The notes below the pieces were generated by a model. The model saw only the letters and a program-made list of their open reading frames with translations, was not told where the DNA came from and made no database searches. This document shows, in pieces, positions 22,446-29,988 of a stretch of DNA of 31,224 nucleotides. The DNA is taken from positions 1 to 31,224 of the forward strand of contig NZ_VEED01000033.1 in the NCBI RefSeq assembly GCF_007678255.1, written 5' to 3'. The position numbers and the translations under genes are program-made. This DNA comes from Bacillus sp. X1(2014). GTDB taxonomy: Bacteria; Bacillota; Bacilli; Bacillales_B; DSM-18226. How positions within the stretch are numbered: position 1 is the first letter of the stretch; every line of letters starts with the position of its first letter.

Positions 22446-22859
22446 ATGAATAGTGATTTTACCCTTGCCATTCATAGTTTAACATATCTTGCGTTACAGA
22501 CGGACCGCATGTCAACAAGTGATGCGATCTCGGAAAGTGCTGGCGTCCATCCGGTACGGATTCGAAAAGTACTAAGTTTGTTGAAAAAACATGGATTTAT
22601 TAAATCTAAAGAAGGAACCGGCGGAGGATTTCTTTTTGCGCTCGATCTAAGTGAAGTAAATCTTTGGGATATATATAAGATCACATCTGAAGGTGCACTG
22701 CAGCCCAAATGTCCTGAATCCAATGAAAGATGTATTGTAGGAGCAAATATGCAAAAAGTCCTATGCAGTATTTTTTTTGGTGCAGAAGAACATATGGGAG
22801 AATATTTAAGGGACTATACAATTAAAGAAGTCGTAGATCTTGTTAAAATGCGCAAGTGA
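22446..22859 (+). CDS. Rrf2-family transcriptional repressor (SaiR-like)
   Basis: 137 aa from ATG 22446 with TTAGGAGG upstream; the longer frame from 22368 runs through the operator and is not real. Winged helix: DFTLAIHSLTYLALQ, HPVRIRKVLSLLKKHGFIKS, GTGGGFLFALDLSEVNLWDI. Two Cys in CPESNERC (residues ~81-88) could sense oxidants; the three-Cys cluster motif of IscR is not there. Its operator repeats lie at its own promoter and at spx, matching SaiR control of spxA2 in B. anthracis. Confidence 0.88.
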   Translation: MNSDFTLAIHSLTYLALQTDRMSTSDAISESAGVHPVRIRKVLSLLKKHGFIKSKEGTGGGFLFALDLSEVNLWDIYKITSEGALQPKCPESNERCIVGANMQKVLCSIFFGAEEHMGEYLRDYTIKEVVDLVKMRK

Positions 22860-22971
22860 CCGATAGTTGGTTGCATATTACTTTAATTAAAATGTAATAA
22901 AAAAGATTACAGATAAATTAACTCTGCATATTATAGGATTAAATGAAAAAATTTAAGAAGGTGAAAAAACT

Positions 22972-23307
22972 ATGTTCTCCAAAAATCATACGGTTTTAAA
23001 TACAGGAGATTGGATTAAGGCAGAATCACGGGAAGGTGAATTAATTATTGGTTATATCGAATCACTGTCTAGTATAGAAGGAATAGTGAAAGTAACCGTT
23101 GTTACAAGTGATAATAATCAAACGATTGGTAAAACCATACCTATTTTAAGTAACCGAGTGAAAAAACTGCCTGTTTCAAATGTAACCAATAAGGCACAAA
23201 TTGAATTTCTCCTAGATCTAGCTTTATCAACTGGAGATAAGGAATGGTTTTTGGCGCTTTCTTCAGAGTTAAACGCGATGAAGCAGCTTGCTAATGGAGT
23301 ATATTAA
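22972..23307 (+). CDS. IDEAL-domain protein
   Basis: 111 aa. A front beta-rich part (residues 1-65, GDWIKAESREGELIIGYIES) and a C-terminal IDEAL domain, NKAQIEFLLDLALSTGDKEW then FLALSSEL (residues ~73-100). IDEAL domains are short helical adaptors found in Bacillus proteins such as ComK and YpiB. GAAGGTG precedes ATG. Likely its own transcript. Confidence 0.8.
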   Translation: MFSKNHTVLNTGDWIKAESREGELIIGYIESLSSIEGIVKVTVVTSDNNQTIGKTIPILSNRVKKLPVSNVTNKAQIEFLLDLALSTGDKEWFLALSSELNAMKQLANGVY

Positions 23308-23443
23308 GCCTTCAGCGAATTCAGGAATTTTGTTCCTTATTCGTTATAAAAATCAAAATCACCATTTAACCAGATAAAAACACTCCATCACAATTTGTTA
23401 ACGGGTTCCGTTGCCTATCGCAAACATTAAAAATGTAACTTAA

Positions 23444-23486
23444 AATGAGTGCCAAATTGTATAAGAATTTGGCACTCATTTTTATT
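23444..23486 (+). terminator. Very stable terminator
   Basis: AATGAGTGCCAAATT-gtataag-AATTTGGCACTCATT, 15 bp, then TTTATT. It is 137 bases after the IDEAL gene; the space between holds no gene. Confidence 0.85.
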
Positions 23487-23669
23487 GATGTAAAGCGATT
23501 TGTAGTGAATTACGCTAAAAAATTGTATAGGTAAATTCCCCTCAATTTGTAAAGTTGCAATGGCGTTTGTACCCCAACAATTTTATCCGCATTTTGATAT
23601 ACAATTCGTCAAACTAAACGGGATATTAAGTTTAAAAATAGTTGGATAATTAGGTTAATATTGATGGAG

Positions 23670-23716
23670 TTTGTGAAAAAATGTACTTAAACTATCGAGC
23701 AGTTTAGTTAAAGAAC
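23670..23716 (+). repeat. Array repeat copy 25 (leader fused to half B)
   Basis: TTTGTGAAAAAATGTACTTAAA followed at once by CTATCGAGCAGTTTAGTTAAAGAAC. A second hybrid copy like 4392-4440. It marks the return of the array after the repeat-free block. Confidence 0.7.
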
Positions 23717-23772
23717 GAAAAATGATACATTTAGAATATATATTCTAAATTTCAGTCTTAAAGGGGTCGAGT

Positions 23773-24288
23773 ATGAGAGAAGAAATTAAATCTCAATTAG
23801 GAAGATTAGTGGGTTTGAAATTACAGTATGCAGGACGGGCATCTAACCTCTTTTGGCTTAGCTTTGGGGATATAGTTCAAATAGTCTGAAGAGGCAGAAC
23901 CGAGGAAACGGCAGAATACGCTTTACATATCCAATGTTCGTGGAGAATTACATTAGGAAACAAAATTGTTGTTGCTTCAAGGGATTTTTATTCCCCAAAC
24001 TCACAATGGGATGAAAAAAATGAGGATTTCGATTGGGATATACAAGGTAACAACAGATTTGATGAACGTATTAATACTTTTATAAAAGACAATGGACAAA
24101 TAGAAGTATTACAAATTGATTCTGATGAAGTTGGTGGATTAAATGTCACTTTATCTAGGGGTTACAAATTAGAAGCATTTCCTGATAGTTCAGAAGACGA
24201 TGAACAAAGTGAACACTGGAGGTTTTTTAACCGAAAAGATAATAGTCCTCATTTTGTTGTTACAGGAAAAGGAATTGAAAAGTTTTGA
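23773..24288 (+). pseudogene. Hypothetical gene interrupted by one TGA
   Basis: 171 codons in one frame from ATG 23773 to TGA 24286-24288, with a single in-frame TGA at 23887-23889 (codon 39, ...GDIVQIV-stop-RGRTEETAEYALHIQ). Before it QLGRLVGLKLQYAGRASNLF, after it SWRITLGNKIVVASRDFYSP and a long acidic end: both parts read as one soluble protein with no frameshift. GGGGTCGAG lies before the ATG. Possibly TGG to TGA. I recall similar unnamed Bacillus proteins. Dead unless TGA is read through. Confidence 0.7.
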
Positions 24289-24295
24289 ATTTAAT

Positions 24296-24345
24296 ATTGT
24301 GAAGAAATGTACTTAAAGTAACGGGTGTAAGAGTTGAACAAGGAG
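24296..24345 (+). repeat. Array repeat copy 26 (half A)
   Basis: TTGTGAAGAAATGTACTTAAAG, TAACGGGTGTAAGAGTTGAACAAGG. Hairpin only suggested (GGAGTTGCGG); half B absent. Confidence 0.7.
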
Positions 24346-24381
24346 TTGCGGTTAATACATATTCAAAGGGGAGTGTAAATT

Positions 24382-24600
24382 ATGCTTGAACTTGTTAAAG
24401 AATTATACTCACCTAGTAAAGCATATAAAGTGGAAATTAATAAACGTTTGAAAGATGGGCTTTTAGAAATTGACATTTATTTTTGGGATAGTGAGTGGGA
24501 AACTTGGCTACAAAAGTCCACTGGCTTTACACTTACTGACAACATAAATAGTGCATTGGCAATTGCTAAAGAAAAACTGAAAGTTTATTCAGGCGAGTGA
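24382..24600 (+). CDS. Hypothetical protein, 72 aa
   Basis: AAAGGGGAG upstream of ATG. MLELVKELYSPSKAYKVEIN, IDIYFWDSEWETW, then a helix ending KVYSGE: a small antiparallel sheet with a helix. Family not recognised. Ends in repeat copy 27. Confidence 0.65.
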   Translation: MLELVKELYSPSKAYKVEINKRLKDGLLEIDIYFWDSEWETWLQKSTGFTLTDNINSALAIAKEKLKVYSGE

Positions 24601-24615
24601 TTGAATAGATTGGGC

Positions 24616-24711
24616 AATTGTGAACCAATTCACTTAAACTATCGGGTAGCGATGCTTCAATAAAGAAGTATCGCTTTTTCCTTATTGAAATAACTGGCAG
24701 GTTTGCAAAAG
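24616..24711 (+). repeat. Array repeat copy 27 (full)
   Basis: AATTGTGAACCAATTCACTTAAA, CTATCGGGT, hairpin AGCGATGCTTC-aataaa-GAAGTATCGCT (11 bp, one G-T) with TTTTC, then CTTATTGAAATAACTGGCAGGTTTGCAAAAG. Confidence 0.85.
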
Positions 24712-24848
24712 ACATTGTCACCAATAGGCAAAATTGTTGAGATATATCTAGAATCTTTTTATGGTTAGATTAAATCTTTTTATACCAACTAAAGTTGCAA
24801 CTGGTTAATTTGAAATGGTTTGCATACATCCGTTGTAGGAGTGAAAAA

Positions 24849-25193
24849 ATGAAAACCAGAGAGGAAGCAATTAATTATTGTTTGAAATTGGAAAACACCT
24901 ATGAAGATTATCCTTTTAGTGATAAGAATTGGACATTAATGCGACATAAAGAAAACAAGAAGGTCTTTGCCTGAATTTTCAAAAGAGATGATTATATTTG
25001 GATTAACCTGAAGTGTGAAAACGATTGGTTGGATTTCTATCGTCAGAATTACCCTTCAATAGTTCCTGCCTTTCATCTTAATAAGGATCATTGGAATTCC
25101 ATTATTCTTGACGGTACTATTCCAGAGGATGTTATATATGACCTGATTAGACGAAGCTATAACTTAACAAAGCCAAAAACCAAAGTGAGTTAG
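24849..25193 (+). pseudogene. MmcQ/YjbR-family gene interrupted by one TGA
   Basis: 114 codons from ATG 24849 to TAG, in one frame apart from a TGA at 24972-24974 (codon 42). REEAINYCLKLENTYEDYPF, NWTLMRHKENKKVFA-stop-IFKR, IWINLKCENDWLDFYRQNYP, AFHLNKDHWNSIILDGTIPE are the full YjbR pattern. Relatives have KVFAWIF, so the TGA stands for Trp (TGG to TGA). No other damage. YjbR proteins have a double-wing fold and are thought to bind DNA. Recent loss, or low-level read-through. Confidence 0.82.
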
Positions 25194-25250
25194 TTATCTA
25201 CTTTTATTGTTAAACTAAACTAGAAAAACCAACTATTTTATTAAAGGAAA

Positions 25251-25356
25251 GAATGTGAAAGAATGTACTTAATCTAAAGGGTGCAAGAGTTAAAGATTGG
25301 GATCGTTGCGACATCCCTTTTCTTTTGCACTAACGGAGCAGGTTAGTGGAACAAGA
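25251..25356 (+). repeat. Array repeat copy 28 (full)
   Basis: GAATGTGAAAGAATGTACTTAAT, CTAAAGGGTGCAAGAGTTAAAGA, hairpin GGGATCG-ttgcga-CATCCC with TTTTC, then TTTTGCACTAACGGAGCAGGTTAGTGGAACAAG. Confidence 0.85.
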
Positions 25357-25411
25357 GAAATAAAAACAATATCTCTTTTACATCCAATTTGACTTAAAAT
25401 TTAAAAATTCA

Positions 25412-25828
25412 CTAGTTTTTTTTGATAAGAATTAGTTGTGCAAAATCAAAAATAACTGCAAAGTATGCACCGATAATACACATCAATAAGCCATCTTCTT
25501 CAAATAAAAAATCAAAAGGGTCTTGTATAAAACCGAACAATAGTGGACCCAGGAATCCTAAAAGACTATGTAAAACCAATGAGGCAACTATTTTTCTACT
25601 ACTTATTTTTTCTGTTATTTTTCCAATAACAAAAGATATTGGGATACCATAAATGAAAATAAACAAAAATGAAACATAAAGAATGACTGTAATAACAAAC
25701 CCTGTCCCGATATTTAAGGAACTAGTTTCAATAGGATTTAAAAAGTCCCATATTAGAAGGTATAGATATAAAAGCAAGTTACCTATCAACAAGGAAGATA
25801 AAGCTGAAAAGATTTTGATTTTTATCAT
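25412..25828 (-). CDS. Four-helix membrane protein, 138 aa
   Basis: Minus strand; ACGGAG before ATG. Hydrophobic segments at residues ~8-28, 43-70, 82-100 and 115-134; a short acidic loop DPFDFLFEED before the last. No family recognised. It reads against the flanking repeats; no clear terminator of its own. Confidence 0.65.
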   Translation of the reverse strand: MIKIKIFSALSSLLIGNLLLYLYLLIWDFLNPIETSSLNIGTGFVITVILYVSFLFIFIYGIPISFVIGKITEKISSRKIVASLVLHSLLGFLGPLLFGFIQDPFDFLFEEDGLLMCIIGAYFAVIFDFAQLILIKKN

Positions 25829-25935
25829 ATTTTTTATTTCTCCGTTAAGAAAATATATTATTTAATTTTAAACCATTACCCAATTTAAGGGAATTAGAAA
25901 AACATAATTTCCGTTTAAATATTTTTGTTAGATGA

Positions 25936-25969
25936 TGCTTCTTCAACAACGGGTGCTTTACTTCAAGAA
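25936..25969 (+). repeat. Array repeat copy 29 (half A)
   Basis: GCTTCTTCAACAACGGGTGCTTTACTTCAAGAA; arms CTTC / GAAG pair. Hairpin and half B absent; the next gene starts 17 bases later. Confidence 0.65.
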
Positions 25970-25985
25970 TATAGGAGAAAAAATA

Positions 25986-26306
25986 ATGTTTATTAGAGCA
26001 TTTATTCAAGCCAAGACGAAAATTGAAGCTGAAACATTCTTGGAGAATTTGTTTGTTTTGGCAGAAAAAGTACATTTAAATTTAAAGGTAACAAGCTTCG
26101 AGCCGTATTGGAAATTCAATGATAGCTTTCAAATTGAAATGGAAGGAACAAGCCTAACAGATGAACAATTTAATAGGTTTTTAGAGTACGTAGCGACAAA
26201 ATGGAGTAGCTCATCTGACAGTTTTTTAGCAACCATAACGATTGAAGGTTGTACAATATTCCTCGAAAAATTCGAGTTTATTGAAATTTTTCCTAATGAG
26301 GTTTAA
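25986..26306 (+). CDS. Hypothetical protein, 106 aa
   Basis: ATG 25986 with ATAGGAG upstream; the longer frame from 25932 comes from the repeat. MFIRAFIQAKTKIEAETFLE then LFVLAEKVHLNLKV and an FEPYWKFNDSFQIEME strand: a ferredoxin-like alpha/beta layout. No family recognised. Confidence 0.65.
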   Translation: MFIRAFIQAKTKIEAETFLENLFVLAEKVHLNLKVTSFEPYWKFNDSFQIEMEGTSLTDEQFNRFLEYVATKWSSSSDSFLATITIEGCTIFLEKFEFIEIFPNEV

Positions 26307-26324
26307 TAGACATAGAGCGAATAG

Positions 26325-26421
26325 AATGTGAAGTATTCTACTAATATTAACGGGTGCATTACTTACATAACGGTAATGCTTTTTTCTTATTCAGCTAACG
26401 GAGCAGTTTAGTGGAAGAAGG
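26325..26421 (+). repeat. Array repeat copy 30 (full)
   Basis: AATGTGAAGTATTCTACTAATA, TTAACGGGT, hairpin GCATTAC-ttacataacg-GTAATGC with TTTTTTC, then CTTATTCAGCTAACGGAGCAGTTTAGTGGAAGAAGG. A tiny frame MTLDKYCFLDTY follows at 26430. Confidence 0.85.
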
Positions 26422-26475
26422 GATATTAATGACTTTAGACAAATATTGTTTTTTAGATACATATTGAAGGGGTGT

Positions 26476-26937
26476 ATGAGTGTGGAGGATATAATTAATG
26501 CAATAAACCACTGGATAGAGGCATTACCAAAGGAATACAACTCAATGTCAGAAACAGAAATATCAAATCGCCCATTACCAAATAAATGGTCTAAAAAAGA
26601 GATATTAGGACATCTTTGTGACTCTGCAATAAATAATAATGAGAGGTTTGTAAAAATTCAATATACGGAACAACCTTATGTTATCCAATCGTATAATCAA
26701 GAACAATGGGTGAGAATTCAGAATTATCAAGAAAGACCACTAGATGAGATAGTGTCTCTTTTTCAAAACTTAAATAAGCAAGTTATAAATATCATTATGA
26801 ATATTCCTGCTGAGAAATTAACTTATCTTTGTGAGATTGGTAATACCCAAAAAACATTACAGTGGCTGATACAGGACTATCTTAACCATATGGAACATCA
26901 TATTAACAAGAAAATCTTAACTATTGGTAACGACTAA
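26476..26937 (+). CDS. DinB-like (DinB_2) domain protein
   Basis: 153 aa from ATG 26476 with GAAGGGGTGT upstream. Four-helix bundle of the DinB/YfiT superfamily: NKWSKKEILGHLCDSAINNN followed by ERFVKIQ (metal-ligand His in GHL), NQEQWVRIQNYQERPLDEIV and the end YLNHMEHHINKKI with the His pair. The three ligand histidines seem present. Related enzymes are thiol- or metal-dependent transferases; this one has no known substrate. Sole gene between copies 30 and 31. Confidence 0.85.
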   Translation: MSVEDIINAINHWIEALPKEYNSMSETEISNRPLPNKWSKKEILGHLCDSAINNNERFVKIQYTEQPYVIQSYNQEQWVRIQNYQERPLDEIVSLFQNLNKQVINIIMNIPAEKLTYLCEIGNTQKTLQWLIQDYLNHMEHHINKKILTIGND

Positions 26938-26949
26938 ATCTTAATATTT

Positions 26950-27043
26950 CTAATTGAACTATTGGGTGCTTTAGTTGAAGATCAGAGCTGTCATTAAGGC
27001 AGCTTTTTCTTGTTGAACTAACAAAGCAGGTTAACGTAATAAC
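26950..27043 (+). repeat. Array repeat copy 31 (full)
   Basis: TAATTGAACTATTGGGTGCTTTAGTTGAAGAT, hairpin AGCTGTC-attaa-GGCAGCT with TTTTC, then CTTGTTGAACTAACAAAGCAGGTTAACGTAATAAC. Confidence 0.8.
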
Positions 27044-27079
27044 ATTTTGAAACAAATCGTATAAAACATAAAAAATAAC

Positions 27080-27088
27080 TGCTATAAT
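27080..27088 (+). promoter_or_regulatory. Extended -10 box before the 27132 gene
   Basis: TGCTATAAT, a perfect TATAAT with TGn, 44 bases before ATG; slightly farther from half B than in other copies. Confidence 0.55.
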
Positions 27089-27131
27089 TCAGAAAAAACT
27101 ATTGATTTGAAGGGAATGCAGTAAAGAAATA

Positions 27132-27713
27132 ATGACTGAAATTAAGGAAAAAGATGATAAAAAAAGAAAACTTATAGGGAGATTTATAGGGGATTTACAA
27201 TATTTACTTGAAATTAATTCAAAGTTAGGACTACTAGATAAAACACTTAATATAACCTGGGTTATAGTCTTTATAATTACACTCTTTATGGCACCATTAT
27301 TAACTCCTAATTACCCGTTAAGAGTCTTTCCAACTTTAATACTAGCATTGTTTTGTATTATTATCTTGTTTCGAAAAGAATTTGGATTAAAGCGTTTTAT
27401 CCATCTTTCTTTAACAGTTTTAATGATGTTATTATCTCAGGAATGGGTTGATTTACCTTCTTATTTAAAAGACGAGTATAAAGTTGTAGAAGGGATTCCA
27501 AATAGGATTGAATTTTATGATTCTTCTAAAGGTAGGGACTATTGGGAAGTTGTAGTTAGAGAAATTCCATTCTCTATGCAAAAAGATAGCATCAAAGAAG
27601 AATATTCCGATAGATGGTTCTATATTCGTTATTTCCCTCACTCTAAGTTTATTCTTGATTTTAAAATCTTTTCGAAAGAGGAAACAAGAAAAAAATTACA
27701 AGCGTTTAAATAA
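27132..27713 (+). CDS. Membrane protein, paralogue of the 4547 gene
   Basis: 193 aa. Charged front, three hydrophobic segments (residues ~42-60, 66-80, 88-104), then the soluble domain shared with the 4547 protein: YKVVEGIPNRIEFYDS, WFYIRYFPHSKFILDFKIFS and KEETRKKL. The ribosome site is weak (GAAGGGAATGCAG, 12 bases from ATG). Family unknown. Sits between copies 31 and 32. Confidence 0.75.
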   Translation: MTEIKEKDDKKRKLIGRFIGDLQYLLEINSKLGLLDKTLNITWVIVFIITLFMAPLLTPNYPLRVFPTLILALFCIIILFRKEFGLKRFIHLSLTVLMMLLSQEWVDLPSYLKDEYKVVEGIPNRIEFYDSSKGRDYWEVVVREIPFSMQKDSIKEEYSDRWFYIRYFPHSKFILDFKIFSKEETRKKLQAFK

Positions 27714-27718
27714 TATGT

Positions 27719-27752
27719 CTTGTTGAACTAACGGGCAGGTTAGTTCAACAAG
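27719..27752 (+). repeat. Array repeat copy 32 (half B, perfect palindrome)
   Basis: CTTGTTGAACTAAC-gggcag-GTTAGTTCAACAAG: 14 perfect pairs. It shows best that half B is a hairpin. No half A. From here to 27958 there is only a short frame (27764, MELFINTLQKLDWIF...) without support. Confidence 0.9.
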
Positions 27753-27958
27753 AACTATACTAATTAATGGAATTATTTATTAACACTTTGCAAAAGTTAG
27801 ATTGGATATTTACAAGAAGTGCTAAAATTTATGATTTAAGGTCGCCCAATAACTGGTAAAGCTAATGACCTAAAAATGTTCCAATCGCATCTTTATCCAC
27901 ATCGATAAATCCTACTTTCTTTCATAGTTATAAAGTTGTATCACACCCCTTAAACACT

Positions 27959-28966
27959 CTAATCCTTTGCCAAACCTTTATGGTTTGGGGCTTGCGGAGG
28001 TTGTTCCAACCATTCGTTTTCAATCATTAAGTTTACACCATCTTTAGCGTATTGAGCATTTTCTGCTGTTAAACGAACATAAGATGCTGCAATATCCATT
28101 CTTAAACTTGCTGCTGAAGCAGTTGCATAGTTCGAAATACTTGATGCAATTAACAATGCAATATGAAACATGATTAATTTATCAGAAAAAGGTGTGAAAG
28201 TTGAATCTGTGACTTCAAGGTCCCATGCTGCTGGTGCTGGAATGTCATCCTCAGTTAACATGGATGAAAACAGTTGAATATGTTTTTTAGATATTTCTTT
28301 ACCTCTATTACAATAATCACTAACCTTTTTAGACTTCGCTACTTGGGCAAAACCTTCTAAAAGAGCTCTACCAACTGCATTTGCCTCAATATTTGCTGCA
28401 ATATGAGTAATTTCGATTACATTTAGAGGTCTATTATTTAAATTTAAAAAACCACCTAAATACTTTTTTTTATCAATGAAATCAACACTATCAGGAGTTG
28501 AAACATAAGGTGGTCTTACAAATAATCCCTTTGATAATAAAACGTTGGCTGTTTTATTATATAGTTCTATTGAGGCTTGTATTGCTTGACTAAGGAAATC
28601 ACGGACATCAGAATGTGCGGAAGTTGCCAAAGCCACACCATATATAGATAAACCAACTTTTGACATATTTTTAATATAATATAAGTAAAAAGCATCTGAA
28701 AATAGACGTGGAGAACTTGGACTTACATCTTCGTCAATAAAGCCAACTGGAATTGGTTGATTATCTTTTTTTAGTATTTCTTTGCTCATATTTAACATTT
28801 TTTGTGATATATTAAGTGCAAATTCTAAAATTGATTTTATATCTGGTTCATCCACATTAGCTAAAAAATATTCCATAATACATTTAGAAAAACTGTTGTT
28901 CACATAGCTACTCCACATAATTGAAATTTCAGAAGATGTCAATCTTGGATTATGTTCTCCCTCCAT
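27959..28966 (-). CDS. DUF3231 family protein
   Basis: 335 aa from ATG 28966 (minus), with GGGAGGG upstream; 20 further codons to 29026 lack a site. Two repeats of a four-helix bundle: LTSSEISIMWSSYVNNSFSK and PRLFSDAFYLYYIKNMSKVG in the first, RPLNVIEITHIAANIEANAV and DSTFTPFSDKLIMFHIALLI in the second. Two copies of one ferritin-like unit are the DUF3231 hallmark. Function unknown; several copies per genome are usual in Bacillus. Same family as the 29989 gene, opposite strand. Confidence 0.88.
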   Translation of the reverse strand: MEGEHNPRLTSSEISIMWSSYVNNSFSKCIMEYFLANVDEPDIKSILEFALNISQKMLNMSKEILKKDNQPIPVGFIDEDVSPSSPRLFSDAFYLYYIKNMSKVGLSIYGVALATSAHSDVRDFLSQAIQASIELYNKTANVLLSKGLFVRPPYVSTPDSVDFIDKKKYLGGFLNLNNRPLNVIEITHIAANIEANAVGRALLEGFAQVAKSKKVSDYCNRGKEISKKHIQLFSSMLTEDDIPAPAAWDLEVTDSTFTPFSDKLIMFHIALLIASSISNYATASAASLRMDIAASYVRLTAENAQYAKDGVNLMIENEWLEQPPQAPNHKGLAKD

Positions 28967-29098
28967 TTTATACCCTCCCATAAATCGATAATTATAATAT
29001 CCACTAGTAACTGGTAGTATATTCAAATTCCAAGATAATTATATTATCCGATTAAGTCTTTATAAAATCAGAGAATCTGATTAATTATAGAATAATAA

Positions 29099-29190
29099 TC
29101 TTATTCAAGTAACGGGTGCTTGAGTTTAACAAAGAGTCGTAGCTACGACTCTTTTTCTTGTTCCACTAACGGGGCAGTTTAACTTAAGAA
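29099..29190 (+). repeat. Array repeat copy 33 (full)
   Basis: CTTATTCAAGTAACGGGTGCTTGAGTTTAAC, hairpin AGAGTCGTAGCTACGACTCT (perfect, 10 bp each way) with TTTTC, then CTTGTTCCACTAACGGGGCAGTTTAACTTAAGAAG. Half A's AAGTAAC matches GTTTAACTT of half B. Confidence 0.88.
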
Positions 29191-29318
29191 GAAGAAGTAG
29201 GCAGACAAGAAAAGCGTTTTTTTGTGGTGGTGTTGGGAGATTAGCGAAGAACAACTTACGACATAAAATGAATACTTAGAAAATGAATAGAGAACGCTAA
29301 AAAAGAGGAGGGCTAAAG

Positions 29319-29780
29319 ATGTCAAATAAAAATCAGTGGCTACTTAATGTTCCTATGGTTTTATTAGTATGGTTAACACTCCCTTTTTTAGGGGTACGTA
29401 ATATTAAGAAATTCCTTCCTGCATCCATTTTTATTGTAATTGTAGAAATTCTTCTTGCCCAAATTGGGAAGCAACGCAAATGGTGGGTTTTTTATAAAAA
29501 AAATTCATTTATTTCAGTGGCATTACCTTTTTATGTTGGCCCTTTTTTAATAGGTTCAATGTGGATTTTAAAATGGACATATGGAAATTTTAAACGTTTT
29601 ATTACACTCAATGCAATAGTAGATGGTATGTTTGCCATTTTAATGATGGGTTTATTAAAAAAATTAAAATTAGTTACACTCGTCCGGTTTAATAAAATTC
29701 AATTTTTTCTTTATTTGTTTCTTAAGTCGTTCTTGTTATATGGATTTCAATACCTCATTGAAAAGAGAAATGCTGACTAG
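29319..29780 (+). CDS. Membrane protein, 153 aa
   Basis: GAGGAGGGC upstream of ATG. Four to five hydrophobic segments; LTLPFLGVRNIKKFLPASIF and FKRFITLNAIVDGMFAIL recall a common group of Bacillus membrane proteins without known role. Sole gene between copies 33 and 34. Confidence 0.7.
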   Translation: MSNKNQWLLNVPMVLLVWLTLPFLGVRNIKKFLPASIFIVIVEILLAQIGKQRKWWVFYKKNSFISVALPFYVGPFLIGSMWILKWTYGNFKRFITLNAIVDGMFAILMMGLLKKLKLVTLVRFNKIQFFLYLFLKSFLLYGFQYLIEKRNAD

Positions 29781-29826
29781 ATTTGGTTAAAGGGATAAAA
29801 TTGTTAATTATGTTAAATTGATGGCA

Positions 29827-29917
29827 TATGTGAAATTTTGCACTTAAGCTAACGGGTGCTTGAGTTCAGAATGAGAGATTGCGGTGGCGAACCTTTTTTT
29901 GATCAAACAGAGCAGAG
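29827..29917 (+). repeat. Array repeat copy 34
   Basis: TATGTGAAATTTTGCACTTAAG, CTAACGGGTGCTTGAGTTCAGAA, imperfect hairpin GAGATTGC-ggtg-GCGAACC with TTTTTTT, then GATCAAACAGAGCAGAG, a worn half B. Confidence 0.75.
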
Positions 29918-29988
29918 ATAATAAATAAATTTCTTTACTATGGGTACCTTAAACTATAAATTGAACTTTATGGTTTGGAGGGGAAAAA

